A DNA stretch of 64,000 bases from Symsagittifera roscoffensis (Eukaryota; Xenacoelomorpha; Acoela; Convolutidae). A program made the position numbers and the translations under genes. Below are positions 45,480 to 57,325 of this stretch, in pieces. The number at the start of each line of letters is the position of its first letter. The first letter of the stretch is position 1. The notes under the pieces were generated by a model. That model was given only the letters and a program-made list of their open reading frames with translations, was not told where the DNA came from and searched no databases. Location of the stretch: positions 26,777,649 to 26,841,648 of the forward strand of contig NC_087063.1 in the NCBI RefSeq assembly GCF_963678635.1, in the 5' to 3' direction.

Positions 45480-45535
45480 TACAGGCGAACCCACAGGCGA
45501 AGCTAAATTTTGCACCACTTGCGATACAAGTGATA
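45480..45535 (-). repeat. Interspersed fragment shared with 11885-11925
   Basis: On the minus strand it reads TTGTATCGCAAGTGG, then GCTTCGCC. The plus strand at about 11891 reads TTGTATCGCAAGTGG, then a similar CTTCGCC. The short shared piece suggests a low-copy repeat. Confidence 0.4.
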
Positions 45536-46400
45536 CAAGTGGTTTGCATCACAGTAGCTGGCCCAAAAAAATAGAAGCCTGAGCCGAAAAAAAAGAGGAA
45601 AAAATGAAGAGATAAAGTTTTTTGAAATTCATTTTTTCTACATTTGTTTGAGAAAAAAGAATTCAAGGAAAGATACAGAAAAACATGAAAAATTATACAG
45701 AGCGCGCAACATCTATGTGTTCATGCCGGAAAACGCTATTACATCAAGTGGATTTTTCAGAAGATCGTTTTTAAGCATTTTTAAAAAATTTAGTTTTTAA
45801 CGAAAGAATACTTGCATACAATTTTCATTGGAAAGTGTTTGAAAATCTTTTTCTTTGATTTCAAACTGAAAAATCGTTTTCGGTAATCAAAAAGCTTTCA
45901 TCTGGCGAAAAACGCTATTAACTCATTTAATTTTTCTTGAAAAAACGTTTTTTTTTACAGTATTTCTGAAAACTTTATTATTCTGAAAAAAATGCTTGCC
46001 ATACAATTTTCATGTATAGGAATTGTATGACAAGCATTTTTTTTCTAAAAAACTCAATAATCATGATTTTTGATTACAAAACTGTTTTAATAATATTAGA
46101 ATCAAACAACCGCAGAAATTAGTTTATATCTTTTTTCAACCATTTTTCGAAACTCAATAGAATAAAAACAGTATAATACGCAGAACAAACACAAAAAAAA
46201 GGAACCAGCTACCAAGGATACGACAGATCAGTCAACACATTTGCCGCTAGCTGAGCCGGAAGATGTCGAAAGAGTTCTCCGAGGACCAGTTAAGGAGAAC
46301 GCAAAGCTCAATTGCTCTTGAAAATCTGTCTATTGGGCGCATGTCAGAAAAAACCTGCGTGAAAATAACCTGACAAACAGTTACAACCCGGGTCGAGATC

Positions 46401-46552
46401 CCGCTCAAAAACCGCTCAAGATATGAGCGGTTTGAGCGGTTTTTCAGCAAGATTTGAGCGGTTTGAGCGGTTTGGGCGGTTTGGACGGTTTTTTCGGAAA
46501 AATCGCTCAAACCGCTCAAATCTTGCTTGAAAAACCGCTCAAAAACCGCTCA
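46401..46552. repeat. GAGCGGTTT array forming an inverted repeat
   Basis: About ten copies of the 9-10 bp motif GAGCGGTTT occur. They run as CCGCTCAAA on the left edge, GAGCGGTTT in the middle and CCGCTCAAA again on the right, so alternative stem-loops are possible. AGCAAGATTTGAGCGG pairs with CCGCTCAAATCTTGCT. Confidence 0.88.
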
Positions 46553-46599
46553 TTTCTTGCGGTGATTTTCTTAAGACTTCTTTACATATAAACGAATCC

Positions 46600-47430
46600 C
46601 TTCTCACTTATCATTTCGACCAGCTGGTACATAACCCAGTGTAATATAATGCCCTCAATATTCGAAACACTTCTGCAACTCACAAATTCCCAGATCACGA
46701 CGTCTCTTAGCATCTCAAAACGAATACGCATGGAGCTGCTGCAAGAAGAGGTTATGGAAGCAACATCTGGGTGAACAGTGAACGCATGTTTTGGACTGGA
46801 ACTGATAAAAGTGTTCAAAATGAAAACTTGAAACCCATCAAGTGACGCTGAGAAAACAAGGCTAAAGTTTACCTACAACAATGATATTTAGAGAGAGCAT
46901 TGAGTTCTCATCTGCTCTGCCAACTTATGCGGAAGGCAGTTCCTCAGTAAGAAAAGATTCGCTCAAGACAATGACCAATGTTTCTGTGGACTTCCTGGAG
47001 TACTTCTAGGACTGTCATTCCTCAAAAACTAAATCAGTTTCAAAGCCTGGCCGAGATGAACACAGAAAGAGGGTAAACGAATTTATAAGAGAGCCAGGCA
47101 GAAATGTTTTCGAAAATGATGAAATTGATTGAGATGAAAGAGCAGGAAAAAATTGACAAATATATCTGGCAACGCTCTGTTTGAGCTATATCTGAAACTT
47201 TGACGATGGAAACAACACTTTTTTGGTATCCATAAGTAGGCTGTAATACAGGGCTCGCTTATTAAACGAATTAGTGCATCTACCTTCAAAAACTATGAAG
47301 TAAAATAAATCAGCATCACTAGCCGACAGAAAACAGATTCGAAGCGAAGTATCCAACCCGGGTTGAGGTCGTGGTTTTATGTTCAGACTTGATAAGACTG
47401 AATCGATTCGCGTTGGGGACGAAAACTCAT
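46600..47430. other. No recognised gene; coding-like remnant
   Basis: From about 46895 one plus frame is protein-like but interrupted by stops (fragment REPGRNVFENDEID). Part of it (CATTGAGTTCTCATCTGCTC) has a diverged second copy at about 51347. It is probably an eroded mobile element. Confidence 0.3.
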
Positions 47431-47439
47431 GGTAGCACT

Positions 47440-47715
47440 CGCAACGCAGGTCAAAGTCTGCAAAGCTTAAGCATAAGTCTGCAAAATCTGAACAGAAGTC
47501 TGCAAAGCCTGAACATAAGTCTGCAAAGCCTGAACAAAAAGTCTGCAAAGCTTGAACATAAAGTCTGCAAAACTTGAACATAAAGTCTAAATATACGACT
47601 AAATATAGTCTGCAAATTCTGAACATAAGTCTGCAAAGTCTGATCATAAGTCTGCACGGTCAGAACATAAAATCTGCAAAGTCCGAACATAAAGTCTGCA
47701 AAGTATGAATTCCTG
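47440..47715. repeat. Minisatellite, about 21 bp unit AAGTCTGCAAAGC(C/T)TGAACAT
   Basis: About twelve imperfect units occur in tandem. Long open frames read through it on both strands (repeating LQSLN / FRLCRL), which is a consequence of the repeat rather than evidence of a protein. Confidence 0.92.
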
Positions 47716-48115
47716 AAAAAATCAAAAAATCATCAAGACCTAATTAATTGTTCTTTTTCAGTTGATACAACCAAATTATTCAATAAGTCTGTTAACTATT
47801 TTCTTTGACTCTAAAAAAGGCTACATCATCTACGTAACCTGATGTGCACCACATGGTTATGCTTTTTAGGTTTAAATTGAATGTTCCTGTAACATTAGAT
47901 AGTTTCACGGATATATTTATGAATAACTTTCATAATTTGAACTATGTGTTCTCAACGTAGGGTTTGACTGATCAATAATTTTAAAGACCTTTTTAAACTT
48001 TGAAACGCTGAAGTTTAAATACTGTTCAAGACTTATCCTCTATTTTACGAAAACATGATACTTTCCCATAATACTTTCAAAGAAGAAGATATTTGTTTCA
48101 GTAACCATAAAAGAT

Positions 48116-48660
48116 AAACAAGACTGCTCGTATCAGGGCAAAGCCCTGAATGTTCCGACTGCCTTCTAAGATTTATTGAGCAGCAGTAATACATAAAAAA
48201 ATTAAATGAAATAAAATAAAATTAAAAATTTTTTTCTAAAATTTGAAATCTTTTTATGAAAATCATCTCCCCACACGCCAAATAAAGTACAAAAAGATAG
48301 ATTTCGTACCTTGTAACAAATCAATTATGGCAAATAAGCTTCGTTCAACCAATTTGGAACGATTTATAAGACGGATTAAATCTCGCTTACGCGTTAATAG
48401 TGCGAATTATATTGCGCGTTAATTGTCCCAAATTGGTCAAAATGGCCAAAATGGCAATCTTTAACCCCTCTTAACTTTATGAAAAATGATCACAGGTGAA
48501 ATATTTTTTCAAATTTAGGCTCAGGACAAGCATACCTTTTGAATGATATAAAAAAAATCCGTCAAAAATGGCTAGTTAAAAAGTCGAGATTTGTCTGAAG
48601 AAAAAAAAACCCACCCCGAGCACAAATATTCAGTTACTTTCGTATCGAAAGTCGGAACAA
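48116..48660 (-). mobile_element. Hairpin-family element, full length
   Basis: It starts AAACAAGACTGCTCGTA, then TCAGGGCAAAGCCCTGA and TGTTCCGACTGCC. It ends ATCGAAAGTCGGAACAA. GTTCCGACT at the hairpin side and AGTCGGAAC at the other end form inverted repeats placed inside the termini. Internal anchors are AATTGTCCCAAATTGG, GATCACAGGTGAAATATTTT and AACCCACCCCGAGCACAAAT. It is 545 bp with no coding frame. Confidence 0.85.
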
Positions 48661-48823
48661 ATATCAACAAATGCCAAAAAAGCCAGTTCATTTGAAAAGT
48701 TATTGTATAAATTTTTATTGCAAATTGCTATTCTTTTATGCTACAATTAACAAACAAACAAAGAACAAACGCTCAAAACTTTCTTGATGACAGTTCACAA
48801 CTCGAGTTGTGAATTTTTCCACA

Positions 48824-49030
48824 CATGCATACATACATTTACAAACATATACATACCTACATACATACATAAATTTGTACATTCATTCATTCATACATTC
48901 ATACATACATACATGCAAACACATATACTTTCATACATAAATACATACATAAATACATACATACATACGTACATTCAAACATACATACACACATACATAC
49001 TCACACACATACATACTTACAAACAAACAA
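48824..49030. repeat. CATA/CATT tetranucleotide microsatellite
   Basis: A run of ACATACATAC with CATT, CAAA and CACA interruptions, about 200 bp long. Apparent proteins over it are repeat artefacts. Confidence 0.95.
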
Positions 49031-49084
49031 TTTTTGTTTGTTCCATAATTTTGAAACCGCTTTTCGAATTCTTTGTGCCCTAAA

Positions 49085-49380
49085 ACCGGGAATTCCGGTC
49101 CATTCGGTCTGAATCCCGATTTTTCTCGGGCCATACGCTCTGAACCCGGATTCGGCCAGAAAGCGAATTTTGTCGGTCCACATTGTCTGAAATTGGAGTC
49201 TTTCGGTCCACACGGTCTGAATCCGGATTTTTGCTATCCAAACGAGCTAAAATTGGAAAATATATTTTTCACTCGGTCTGAACATAGCGTTTTCTAGTCC
49301 AATGCTCTTAACATACTATATTGTGGTCCGAAAAAGGTCTGAAAATGCTAAATTTTAGTCAACACGGTCTGAAAATAAAA
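49085..49380. repeat. Degenerate tandem repeat, CGGTCTGAATCCxGAtTTT
   Basis: About nine imperfect units of roughly 32-35 bp contain CGGTC(T)GAA and a following GGTCCA or GGCCA. They drift to looser copies at the right end. Confidence 0.75.
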
Positions 49381-49519
49381 CCACAACCTCGACCCCGGAA
49401 GCTATATTAGACTTGATTAAAACGGAATGAGCTGCATCCAAAATCTTTCTATCTACATTATACCGGAGTGTACAAAGTTACGTCTGATTTAGTTTTTCAG
49501 TAAACATAAAAATGACGAA

Positions 49520-50055
49520 ATATCCTTAATTGATGAAATCATCAATTGCCAAAACAACCGGCGAAAGCAAGACTACAGCTTTAAACCGAGTAGCTCAAGA
49601 AAATGTTGGAATACCCATTCTGCAGAAACTAAGTTTGCATGAGGAGAATTAGAGACTACATGTGAACAAAACTTGGGACCCAGTTACACAACGGGAAAGA
49701 AACACAATGCAAAAAGAGCCGAGTCAGTCAATTGTTGTTCGACCTGCAATCAGCAAGCCTTCAGTGTACCCGAGTTTCATGAGTGTACAACTCTCGCAGG
49801 CCATGCAAACTGATTCTCAGTCATCTTTTTTGCAATTCTAGAATTCATTGCTTCTGCTGAGTCTGATGGGGCTGTCGAAAGCGACCTCGCACCTTCAGCC
49901 GCTAAGAAATTTGCTCGAAAGTTTCAAGCAGAAAGATCGCCCGGAGCTTGTGAACAACCAGAAAGGGTATTCCGCAGAAGATTCATGTAGTTCCCTACCC
50001 TTCATGGACTTGACTGGAACAAATTGCCTCGACAATAAGCAGCTGAGCGATGTGG
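49520..50055 (+). other. Coding-like region, unrecognised
   Basis: The frame from about 49530 carries protein-like segments (ALNRVAQENVGIPIL, then QSIVVRPAISKPSVYPSF) with two stops. After an acceptor-like TTGCAATTCTAG at 49841 a second frame reads IASAESDGAVESDLAPSAAK. It could be exons of a gene or an eroded element. No family is recognised. Confidence 0.3.
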
Positions 50056-50265
50056 ATTCCGCAAAATTATGCGGATTCCGCTTACAATTTGCGGATTCAG
50101 CTTGCAATTTGCGGATTTCGCTTACAATCTGCGGATTCCACTTACAGTTGCGGATTCCGCGACAGCTTAAGTTTACTTAACACATATATCATTATTTGTT
50201 CATGGATTCCACAAAGTGGTTCCAGATTCCCCAATTTTTGTTGCGGATTACGCAAAACTGCTTGT
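50055..50265. repeat. Minisatellite, GCGGATTCCGCTTACAATTT-type units
   Basis: About seven to nine imperfect units of 22-24 bp, built around TGCGGATTC(C/A)GC, occupy the end of the coding-like region. Confidence 0.85.
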
Positions 50266-50412
50266 TTTTGGAGCAACACAGTGTTTTAGCTATCTGTCCG
50301 TGGAATCCAAAACAGCAGACAAATTTTGACAGGTTTTTGACAGAACGGAGGTTAATTTTTCCAACTTTAACTTAACAGCAGAAAAATCATTATAACAACG
50401 CAATGCTGAGTT

Positions 50413-51260
50413 AACTAACACAAGCCCTGAAAGTTCCGACTGCCCTTAATTAAAATTAATATATTGAAATTATTAATCAAAATATTGAAAAACTATAAGT
50501 TTTGTGGTTGCCGGACATCAAACCGACGGCACTTCAAGCCGAATCGCAAAATTAGGGATTTCAAGCCAAAAATTTTGTCAGAAAGACATCAAATGTGGTT
50601 AATTTTAAAACTATTTCCAAGAATTTTTCAGTTTCATGAGATTTCTTTCAACTTATTGGCTTTTACATAAATTTTGAGCCTCCAATTGATATTTAGGAAT
50701 GTTAAAAATTAAAACATTGTTGAAGGGGTTTTTCAAGTGCATGATTTAAGCATTTCAAATTCCGCCGAGCCGATCTAACTATCTGATACCATTTTTAAGT
50801 GGTCCATGGTTATGAGGAACGCTGATTATGAACTGAACTTGTTTAAATTTTTGAAAACCAACAATTAACAGCTGAAAAATTGACGTTTTAGGCGTTTGTA
50901 AAGTTTAAGTTTCGGCTGAAAGTCCCTTCGACTTGAAGTCCCGTCGGCCTGTTGTGCTTGACTCCAATTTTGGAGATTATCAAATACCAAGTGTAAAAAC
51001 TTGAATCGTAGGAAATTAATACGATCGATTAGCTAGCCTCAATTCAGTTTGGAACGATTATACATGAGTGCGGATAATTTTCTACGCACCAACAATTCGA
51101 ATATTGACACAAGCTTTCAAAAAATATTGCCGCAGCAAAGGCGCTCTTTGGACAAGTGCAAGCACACGCGCTTGGCAATCTCAACATTGCAGGATCGACG
51201 CGCACACGCCGTTAGCTTTTTAAAAATTGGTCTGAATAGAAAAATCCAACCCTGGAATAT
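50413..51260 (-). mobile_element. Hairpin-family element, diverged and interrupted
   Basis: The left end keeps AAGCCCTGAAAGTTCCGACTGCCC (in two parts: the second hairpin arm and the GTTCCGACT repeat). At 51030-51090 the internal block GATTAGCTAGCCTCAATTCA and GGAACGATTATAC is present. The far end is not clear. About 450 bp of unrelated sequence lies between. Confidence 0.5.
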
Positions 51261-52190
51261 ATATTCCTTACTTCTTTCCAACGTCTAAATAATCAAATTT
51301 TCTAAGCCAGATTTTGCCTACGACAAACAAATATTTTTAAAGAGAACATTAAGCTCTCATCTGCTCTTCCATTTTATGCCGATGGCCAAAATTGAAACGC
51401 CAAATTTCCTAAACAAGCTCAATTTTAAAAATTAAAACTGATGGGCTGATTGTTTTGTTGCTGCCACATAAACATGTAACGTTATTAGCTACATTTTTTC
51501 TTTTTAGTTAGATATTTAAACTGTACAGACGTAGTAAGTTTTAATTTGAACTACGTAGCGAGTTTTTGATGAAATTTTTATGTTTAACGCATTATATTGA
51601 AGCCTGCACTTTTCCCTTAATCGTTCCACGGTCAAAAATTTTTTAGCTTAAGACAAGGCGTAAAATTGTTTCTGGCGTAGAAAAAAATGACAATCAATGG
51701 TCCATTTTAAAAAGACCAATAACATCAAAAACAGTTTGTGAATCGGAGGTAGGTTTTTTTCATACCTGATACAAAGGGATATCTTTGGCTTAGACAAACA
51801 TTCATTCTTTTCCCCACAACAAAACTACTTCCAGATACTTTTTGACAGGGCGTCGTTTTTCAACAGAACGTCTGACAAATGACAATTATTTGTATCATAA
51901 GTCGCAAATTACTATAAAATTACTCATAAAGTCATAATGAAATTATTTGTCATCATACTAAAGATATTATTCATACCAATAACCATAATCAACATAATCA
52001 TTATGATAATTTTGAAAACTCAATCTCAATTAGTGTTGTTTTTGGAAAATTTGCTATTAGGATTTAAATTTGCTGGAAAGTAAGTTTTTTCCTCTTACGT
52101 CGACAGAACAATTTTGCTGGAAAAATGACAACGTTTAAACTGTAGCTTCTCGGTTAACGCCTAATTAGCAAAGATAGATTCGCCTCTTAA
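51260..52190. other. No recognised gene
   Basis: AT-rich. Only the short diverged repeat at about 51335-51385, shared with 46.9 kb, was noticed. Confidence 0.4.
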
Positions 52191-52445
52191 AACAAGCTGT
52201 TCGAATACCAGGGAAACGCCCTGAATGTTCCGATTGCCACTTAATTCATATCGAATAGTTTTGGGAAAAGAACATAATAAAAATCTATAAATTTTTGACA
52301 ATGTCAAAGATCAATCTCGTTTCGTGCGAAATTAATTGAAGCGATTAGCTAGCCTCAATTCAATTTGGAATTATTGAATTTTGGAGAATAATAAAACCAC
52401 ATTAAGCATAAATAATCCCTTTTTCTTGAAGATTGGAAAAATAAC
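52191..52445 (-). mobile_element. Hairpin-family element, internally deleted
   Basis: It reads AACAAGCTGTTCGAATACCA, GGGAAACGCCCTGAATGTTC and CGATTGCCACTTAATTCATA, then the GATTAGCTAGCCTCAATTCA block. It fades near GAAGATTGGAAAAATAAC. Confidence 0.6.
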
Positions 52446-52449
52446 TGGA

Positions 52450-53685
52450 ATAAAACCATATAGAGATATGTCAAAGGCAACTGAATAAACAAAAAATAGT
52501 AAGTTTCTAAATTATCACGACTAACAAGCATAAATTTGGAGTTAAATCTATCCTAACTCAAAAAGTTTTTGAACGCAATGGTCTAGGATATGAAGTGAAA
52601 TGTGAAATTCTAGTTAGAGTTCGCAAACCAGCAAGAAATCTTTCTTGTGTCTCAAAACAACTAAAATACATTGAATAAAATATCCAAATATTTTTTATTT
52701 TAGGCCATGTTTATGCTGGCGAGAAGAACCCTCCAGCAAGAAAAAGATATGCAAGAAAAAGTTATGCAAGAAAAAGATATCCCAACATCGTCACAAAAAA
52801 GGAATCGATTGAATTACAGAATTAATTGTAATTTTATTCCGATTAATTTTGACTACATGCCCTCAATTTAAATGTCCGAAAAATATCCAGACAAAATAAT
52901 CAACTTTCATCAGATAAATCAAACCAATTTTTTTTTCATAAAAAATCAGTTGTAAAAGATTAATGGCTTTAAATTCAATTACTGAAGTTTTTTTTGTCAA
53001 CATGTTCTGATCATGATGAAACATTATTTGATCGATTACTAATGCTTGAAGTGGATGCAAGATTGAATGAAGTTACTAGACTCCGGCGGAACTGCAAAGT
53101 TTGAGAGCAAAGTCGTATGCCAATTTTAATCAACCAACTTATTAACACTTGCATTGTGAACCATCAAAGAAGCAAAATTTAACAAAATCAATGTTTCTCT
53201 ATCTTGAGTTATAATCTGAGGTCGAATCTGATTGGCTAATTTCAGCCAAGCAAACTCAAGCAACACGGTCAGGCATTTAAATCAACTTTCACCTGCAGAT
53301 AAAAAATATTACCCAAAAGAATGTGGAATTTTAACAACTTCTGTGAAACTTTGGAATTTTTTTGTGAAACTTTGATCAGGCAAGAAAAATTCCTTAAAAT
53401 GGTTTCAGCAGAACAATAGTTATATAGTTTTGGTTATTTCGGCTAATAATTTTATCTAATCGAAGTTTTGAAACTATTGAAATGACGGAGGGTGTTTTGA
53501 TTGACTAAAATTTTTGGCCGTTTTTGGCATGAGAACGACATTTGTCACTAAAAAAGCGCAAAATTTAATCTAAGAAAAAAGTCAAATATTTTGACATCTT
53601 TTCTTGCAAGCTCGTAGGTTTGCTCCTGGATGAAAGAACAATTAACATAAAAGGCTTTGTTGCATTAATCATACGTCATGAAAGC
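52450..53685. other. No recognised gene
   Basis: A small AAGAAAAAGATATGCAAG direct repeat occurs at about 52755-52790. Otherwise nothing was identified. Confidence 0.4.
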
Positions 53686-53687
53686 AT

Positions 53688-54083
53688 ATAAGACTGCTAG
53701 TATCAGGTCAAAGCCCTGAATGTTCCGACTGCCCATTAATTCGTCTCAATTAATTTTTAATTAATGGAATTTTGACATACCAAGAATTTTAGGCTGATAA
53801 TATCAAATTTGACTTGTTAAGTTTTGAATCGTGTATAGAATTGATAAGACTAATAGTTTGTCTCAAATCAATTTGGAACAATTTGTAGAGCGGCTGAATT
53901 GCCACGCGTAAAAATTGATTGTCACTTTTTCAGTGCCAAATCATATAACCAACAGTTTAGCTAGACTCGTGTCAAATTAATATAATGGTATGCGAATCCC
54001 CCAAGTTTTCTTTTTTGAAAATTGGTCTGAATCAAAAACCACCTGATCATATATTTCCCCCAATTTGTCGAAAGTCGGAACAA
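53688..54083 (-). mobile_element. Hairpin-family element, about 395 bp
   Basis: It starts AGACTGCTAGTATCAGG, then CAAAGCCCTGAATGTTCCG and ACTGCCCATTAATTC. It ends TGTCGAAAGTCGGAACAA. GGAACAATTTGTAGAGCGG is the internal anchor. Confidence 0.75.
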
Positions 54084-54089
54084 TATTGC

Positions 54090-55170
54090 TAGAAAAACAA
54101 TTTTTGCAAAAACAATTTTGTATCCAGTGGCAGGCCTACAACTGCCTTCAATGAGGGTTTGAAACTTTGATTTTTAGAATTGATTTGAACGTATGAAATT
54201 GGGTTTTTCGCAAAATCAGCTGACTCAATGTTTTCTAAAGTCAAAAGTATTGAAGACTTTTAGCAAAGATTCTGAAAATCAAGTTATCTCGAAGTTTAAC
54301 AGCTTTTACGTCGTATAAAATGAAAAAAAAAATAGACCCGATAGTCAAATTTTTGAAATTAATTTGAAAAACGTAAGCTGGATAAGTTCATTTCAAACTG
54401 GCATCATTTTTGCTCTATAAAAACCATATTTGAAATGGATCCTAGTTTGTAATTTTTGAAACTTTATTTTTTCTGGGTCATAATGGTTCTGAATTTTATA
54501 AAACAAAATCATTTTTGAACTACTTTGAAGTTTTAGCAGATCATCGTCATTCATTAATTTCATTGACTGTACAGTGTGGAAGTTTTCGGCTCGATTCATG
54601 TTCGAAAAAGAATTGCATTAAAAATTACTGAACGTGATTGAAAAAATTTTCGCGTACTTTTTTTCGGTTGGGGTGACTTTTTTGAAGCAATTAATCTGCC
54701 GACTGTAGAGTTATTAATGTAATGACTTTATTTTTCTGTAACAAATAATGTGTTTGAATTTTCTGCTTCAGTTTTCATCTAATTCCCTTTAATTCAATTT
54801 CTCAGAAAACCAAATGCGCTCCCAGATGCTGTTCTTTGACAACAAATCCTGCATTAGGATACTATTGTTTTATATATCCATTGAGAGACACGAACAAAGA
54901 TCACATTCTAAAAAATGTTCAGATTAGTTTTGTGACGGCTTTGAAGACGCTTACGTAAGGTACTTATTGGTATCTCCATATAGTAATCTAAAACTATATG
55001 ACTCCAGGTCAGAGTTTACTGAGGGTGCAAGAGTTTTTGGTTAAAAAAACTGCAATTTTTCTTCTTTGTTTTAAATGATATTTTTGCCTTTAAATGATAA
55101 GAGAAGTTTTGCGTCAAGCCTCTACAAGCAATCTTGTGTTTTTTTGGCAATCTAGCCAAATAACCCTCAC
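54090..55170. other. No recognised gene
   Basis: AT-rich with no repeat or conserved frame recognised. Confidence 0.4.
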
Positions 55171-55179
55171 TGACAAAAA

Positions 55180-56310
55180 TGGTTTCTAGTCGATTTAAAT
55201 TGATTATAAATCGATTTTAAATCGATCAAAATCGATTAACAATGTATATTTTACGAACTTAAATGGATTTTAAATCGATTTAAATTGATCTTTTTGAAAA
55301 ATTTTATATCAATTTAAGTGTCTAAAAAATCGATTTGAATCGATTTGGATGGATTTTCCGACTCACTAAATTCATCCGAAGCTCACTTAAATCCATTTTT
55401 TATCAATTTAAATCGATCTTATTTGAAAATTTTAGATCGATTTGAGTGTCTAAAAAATCTATTTAAATCGGCATGGATGGATTTTCCGACTCACCAAAAT
55501 CCATCGGAAACTCACTTAAATCCTAACATCACTAACATCAAGTTTTTTGCTAACACGGCGGAAAAAACTAACACTCTAAAAAATTGTTGAAGTTTTTTAT
55601 TCTCGATTTTTTAAACATAAACATTCGTGCCAGATGTGGTAGAATTCAATAGAATGATCCAAATAAATCAGGTTTTAAAATCAAAGTTTTGCAATAAAAT
55701 CATAGAAGACCATTGTAAACCAGAATATGGGCATAATCTTGTGTAACAAACAAGAAAAGGGCCAGGTAAAACTAAATTGTGTTCTCAATAATAAGCAAAA
55801 AAATCATAGAAAAACATGAAAATAAATCAGATTTTAAGCTACAACTTATGAAACGAATCAAGAAAAGAGTAAAAAAAATAAGTTTTTGAACTCAAAATAT
55901 GCAAGAAGATCATCAAATTTTCTCGATATTTTGGTCTTTTTATTTGTTCTTTTTATGCTACAATACGCTATGGATGAAAATCGAAAAATGATTGGCAAGA
56001 AGTAAATGCAATAATTTTTTGAAACTGATAAAACTCGAATGAAAAAAAAAATGATTTAAATTGGTTTAAATCCGTTTTAATCCCCTTAAAAATAAAAACA
56101 AATTCAGACTGGAAAAAATGTATTTAAATGGATTTAAAATTGATTTGGATCAATTTTTTTAGCTGAGATTCAAAATCAATTTAAATTGATTTTAAATCAA
56201 TTCAAATTAATCTTCATCTTTTTATTTAATCTTTTTTCATACTGAAATCGATCTAAATTTAATCAACGTACTTTTTTCATACTAAAAACGATTCTAATCC
56301 ATTTTTGTCA
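55180..56310. repeat. AAATCGATTT palindrome field
   Basis: Many copies of the self-complementary AAATCGATTT and variants (AAATTGATTT, TTTAAATCGATTTAAAT) occur in two clusters, 55190-55500 and 56050-56300. A pair of longer related units (GGATTTTCCGACTCAC at 55350 and 55480) is included. Confidence 0.82.
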
Positions 56311-56481
56311 GTGCGGGAAACAGTTGCCGAAAAAAAGTTCATGAAACTTTGCTCAGAGATATAAAGAATTTTCTTCTATTGTCAAAACCTTTTACAAGGG
56401 ACTATTTTACAAATTTTGAAATTCAAGTCCAACTTCAGCCTATTTTTTACAGTAACATTGTCTTTTCAGTTTCTACAGTAC

Positions 56482-56775
56482 ACAAAACTACTCGCATCTC
56501 GTATCAGAGTCAAAGTCTCCGACTGCCCTTCATCTTTGAAAAAAATTTTTACAAAAAATTTACACAAAATTGCAAAAATATTAAATTGGTTTTCAATGTT
56601 TTCTTATTTTTCACTCCAAATACTATGGTACAAAATCTCGATTCACTATGCGTCTATTGTTGTACTAATAAAAAAATCCTCTTTTATATCAATTTGGGTT
56701 AATTTCCGAGCCGGAGTCAACTTCTGCTTACGCGTTATTAGTATGAAATATCGCAAAGCAATTTCCACACCACAT
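56482..56775 (-). mobile_element. Hairpin-family element, fragment
   Basis: ACTCGCATCTCGTATCAGAG, then TCTCCGACTGCCCTTCATC at the left, and TTCTGCTTACGCGTTATTAG near the right; the hairpin itself is degraded. Confidence 0.5.
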
Positions 56776-57325
56776 AATTTTGTTAAAAAATTTCATTAAA
56801 ATATTATTAAAAAATAAGATTGAGCTCGGGACATCAATAGTTTACCGATGAAATCTTTTGCGATTAGCAACCATTGTGAAATCGGAACGTAGATTAGTTT
56901 TCAATTTAACATTTTATTTGAAGCAGTCTTACTGTGATCTTGTCAAAAATAAACATAATTTGAGCATTCAGCATTTAAAAATACAATTTAGACGAAAATT
57001 TTTTGTATGTGACTTGGTCTTCAGTGTACTTGTAATTCGCAACTAGACATTTTTCCATGAGGAACTTTTCTCTCAAATCTGTTAGAGATACGTGCAGATA
57101 GTTTGACGTGCAGGCTGACTTGTTCACTGTCTTGAAAATTCAAATAACATTATCGAGTTCAATAACATTTTTTTAGACTGGCTTATTGAAAAATAATAAT
57201 CTTTTGGATCCGTGGTTTTCAAACTAAATGTATCTAAATTTTGTCGGCTCGTTTCCCGTGTTTTTTAGTGTCTTACTTTTTTCATCTGTCAATTTTCAAA
57301 GCATAGTTTTTAATTTTGGTTTATA

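Noticed and set aside
47186-47690. Leucine- and cysteine-rich repeat protein on the minus strand
   Set aside because: It translates the 21 bp minisatellite; the frame stays open because the unit lacks stops.
48784-49083. Repetitive HT/IY-rich protein
   Set aside because: It translates a CATA microsatellite.
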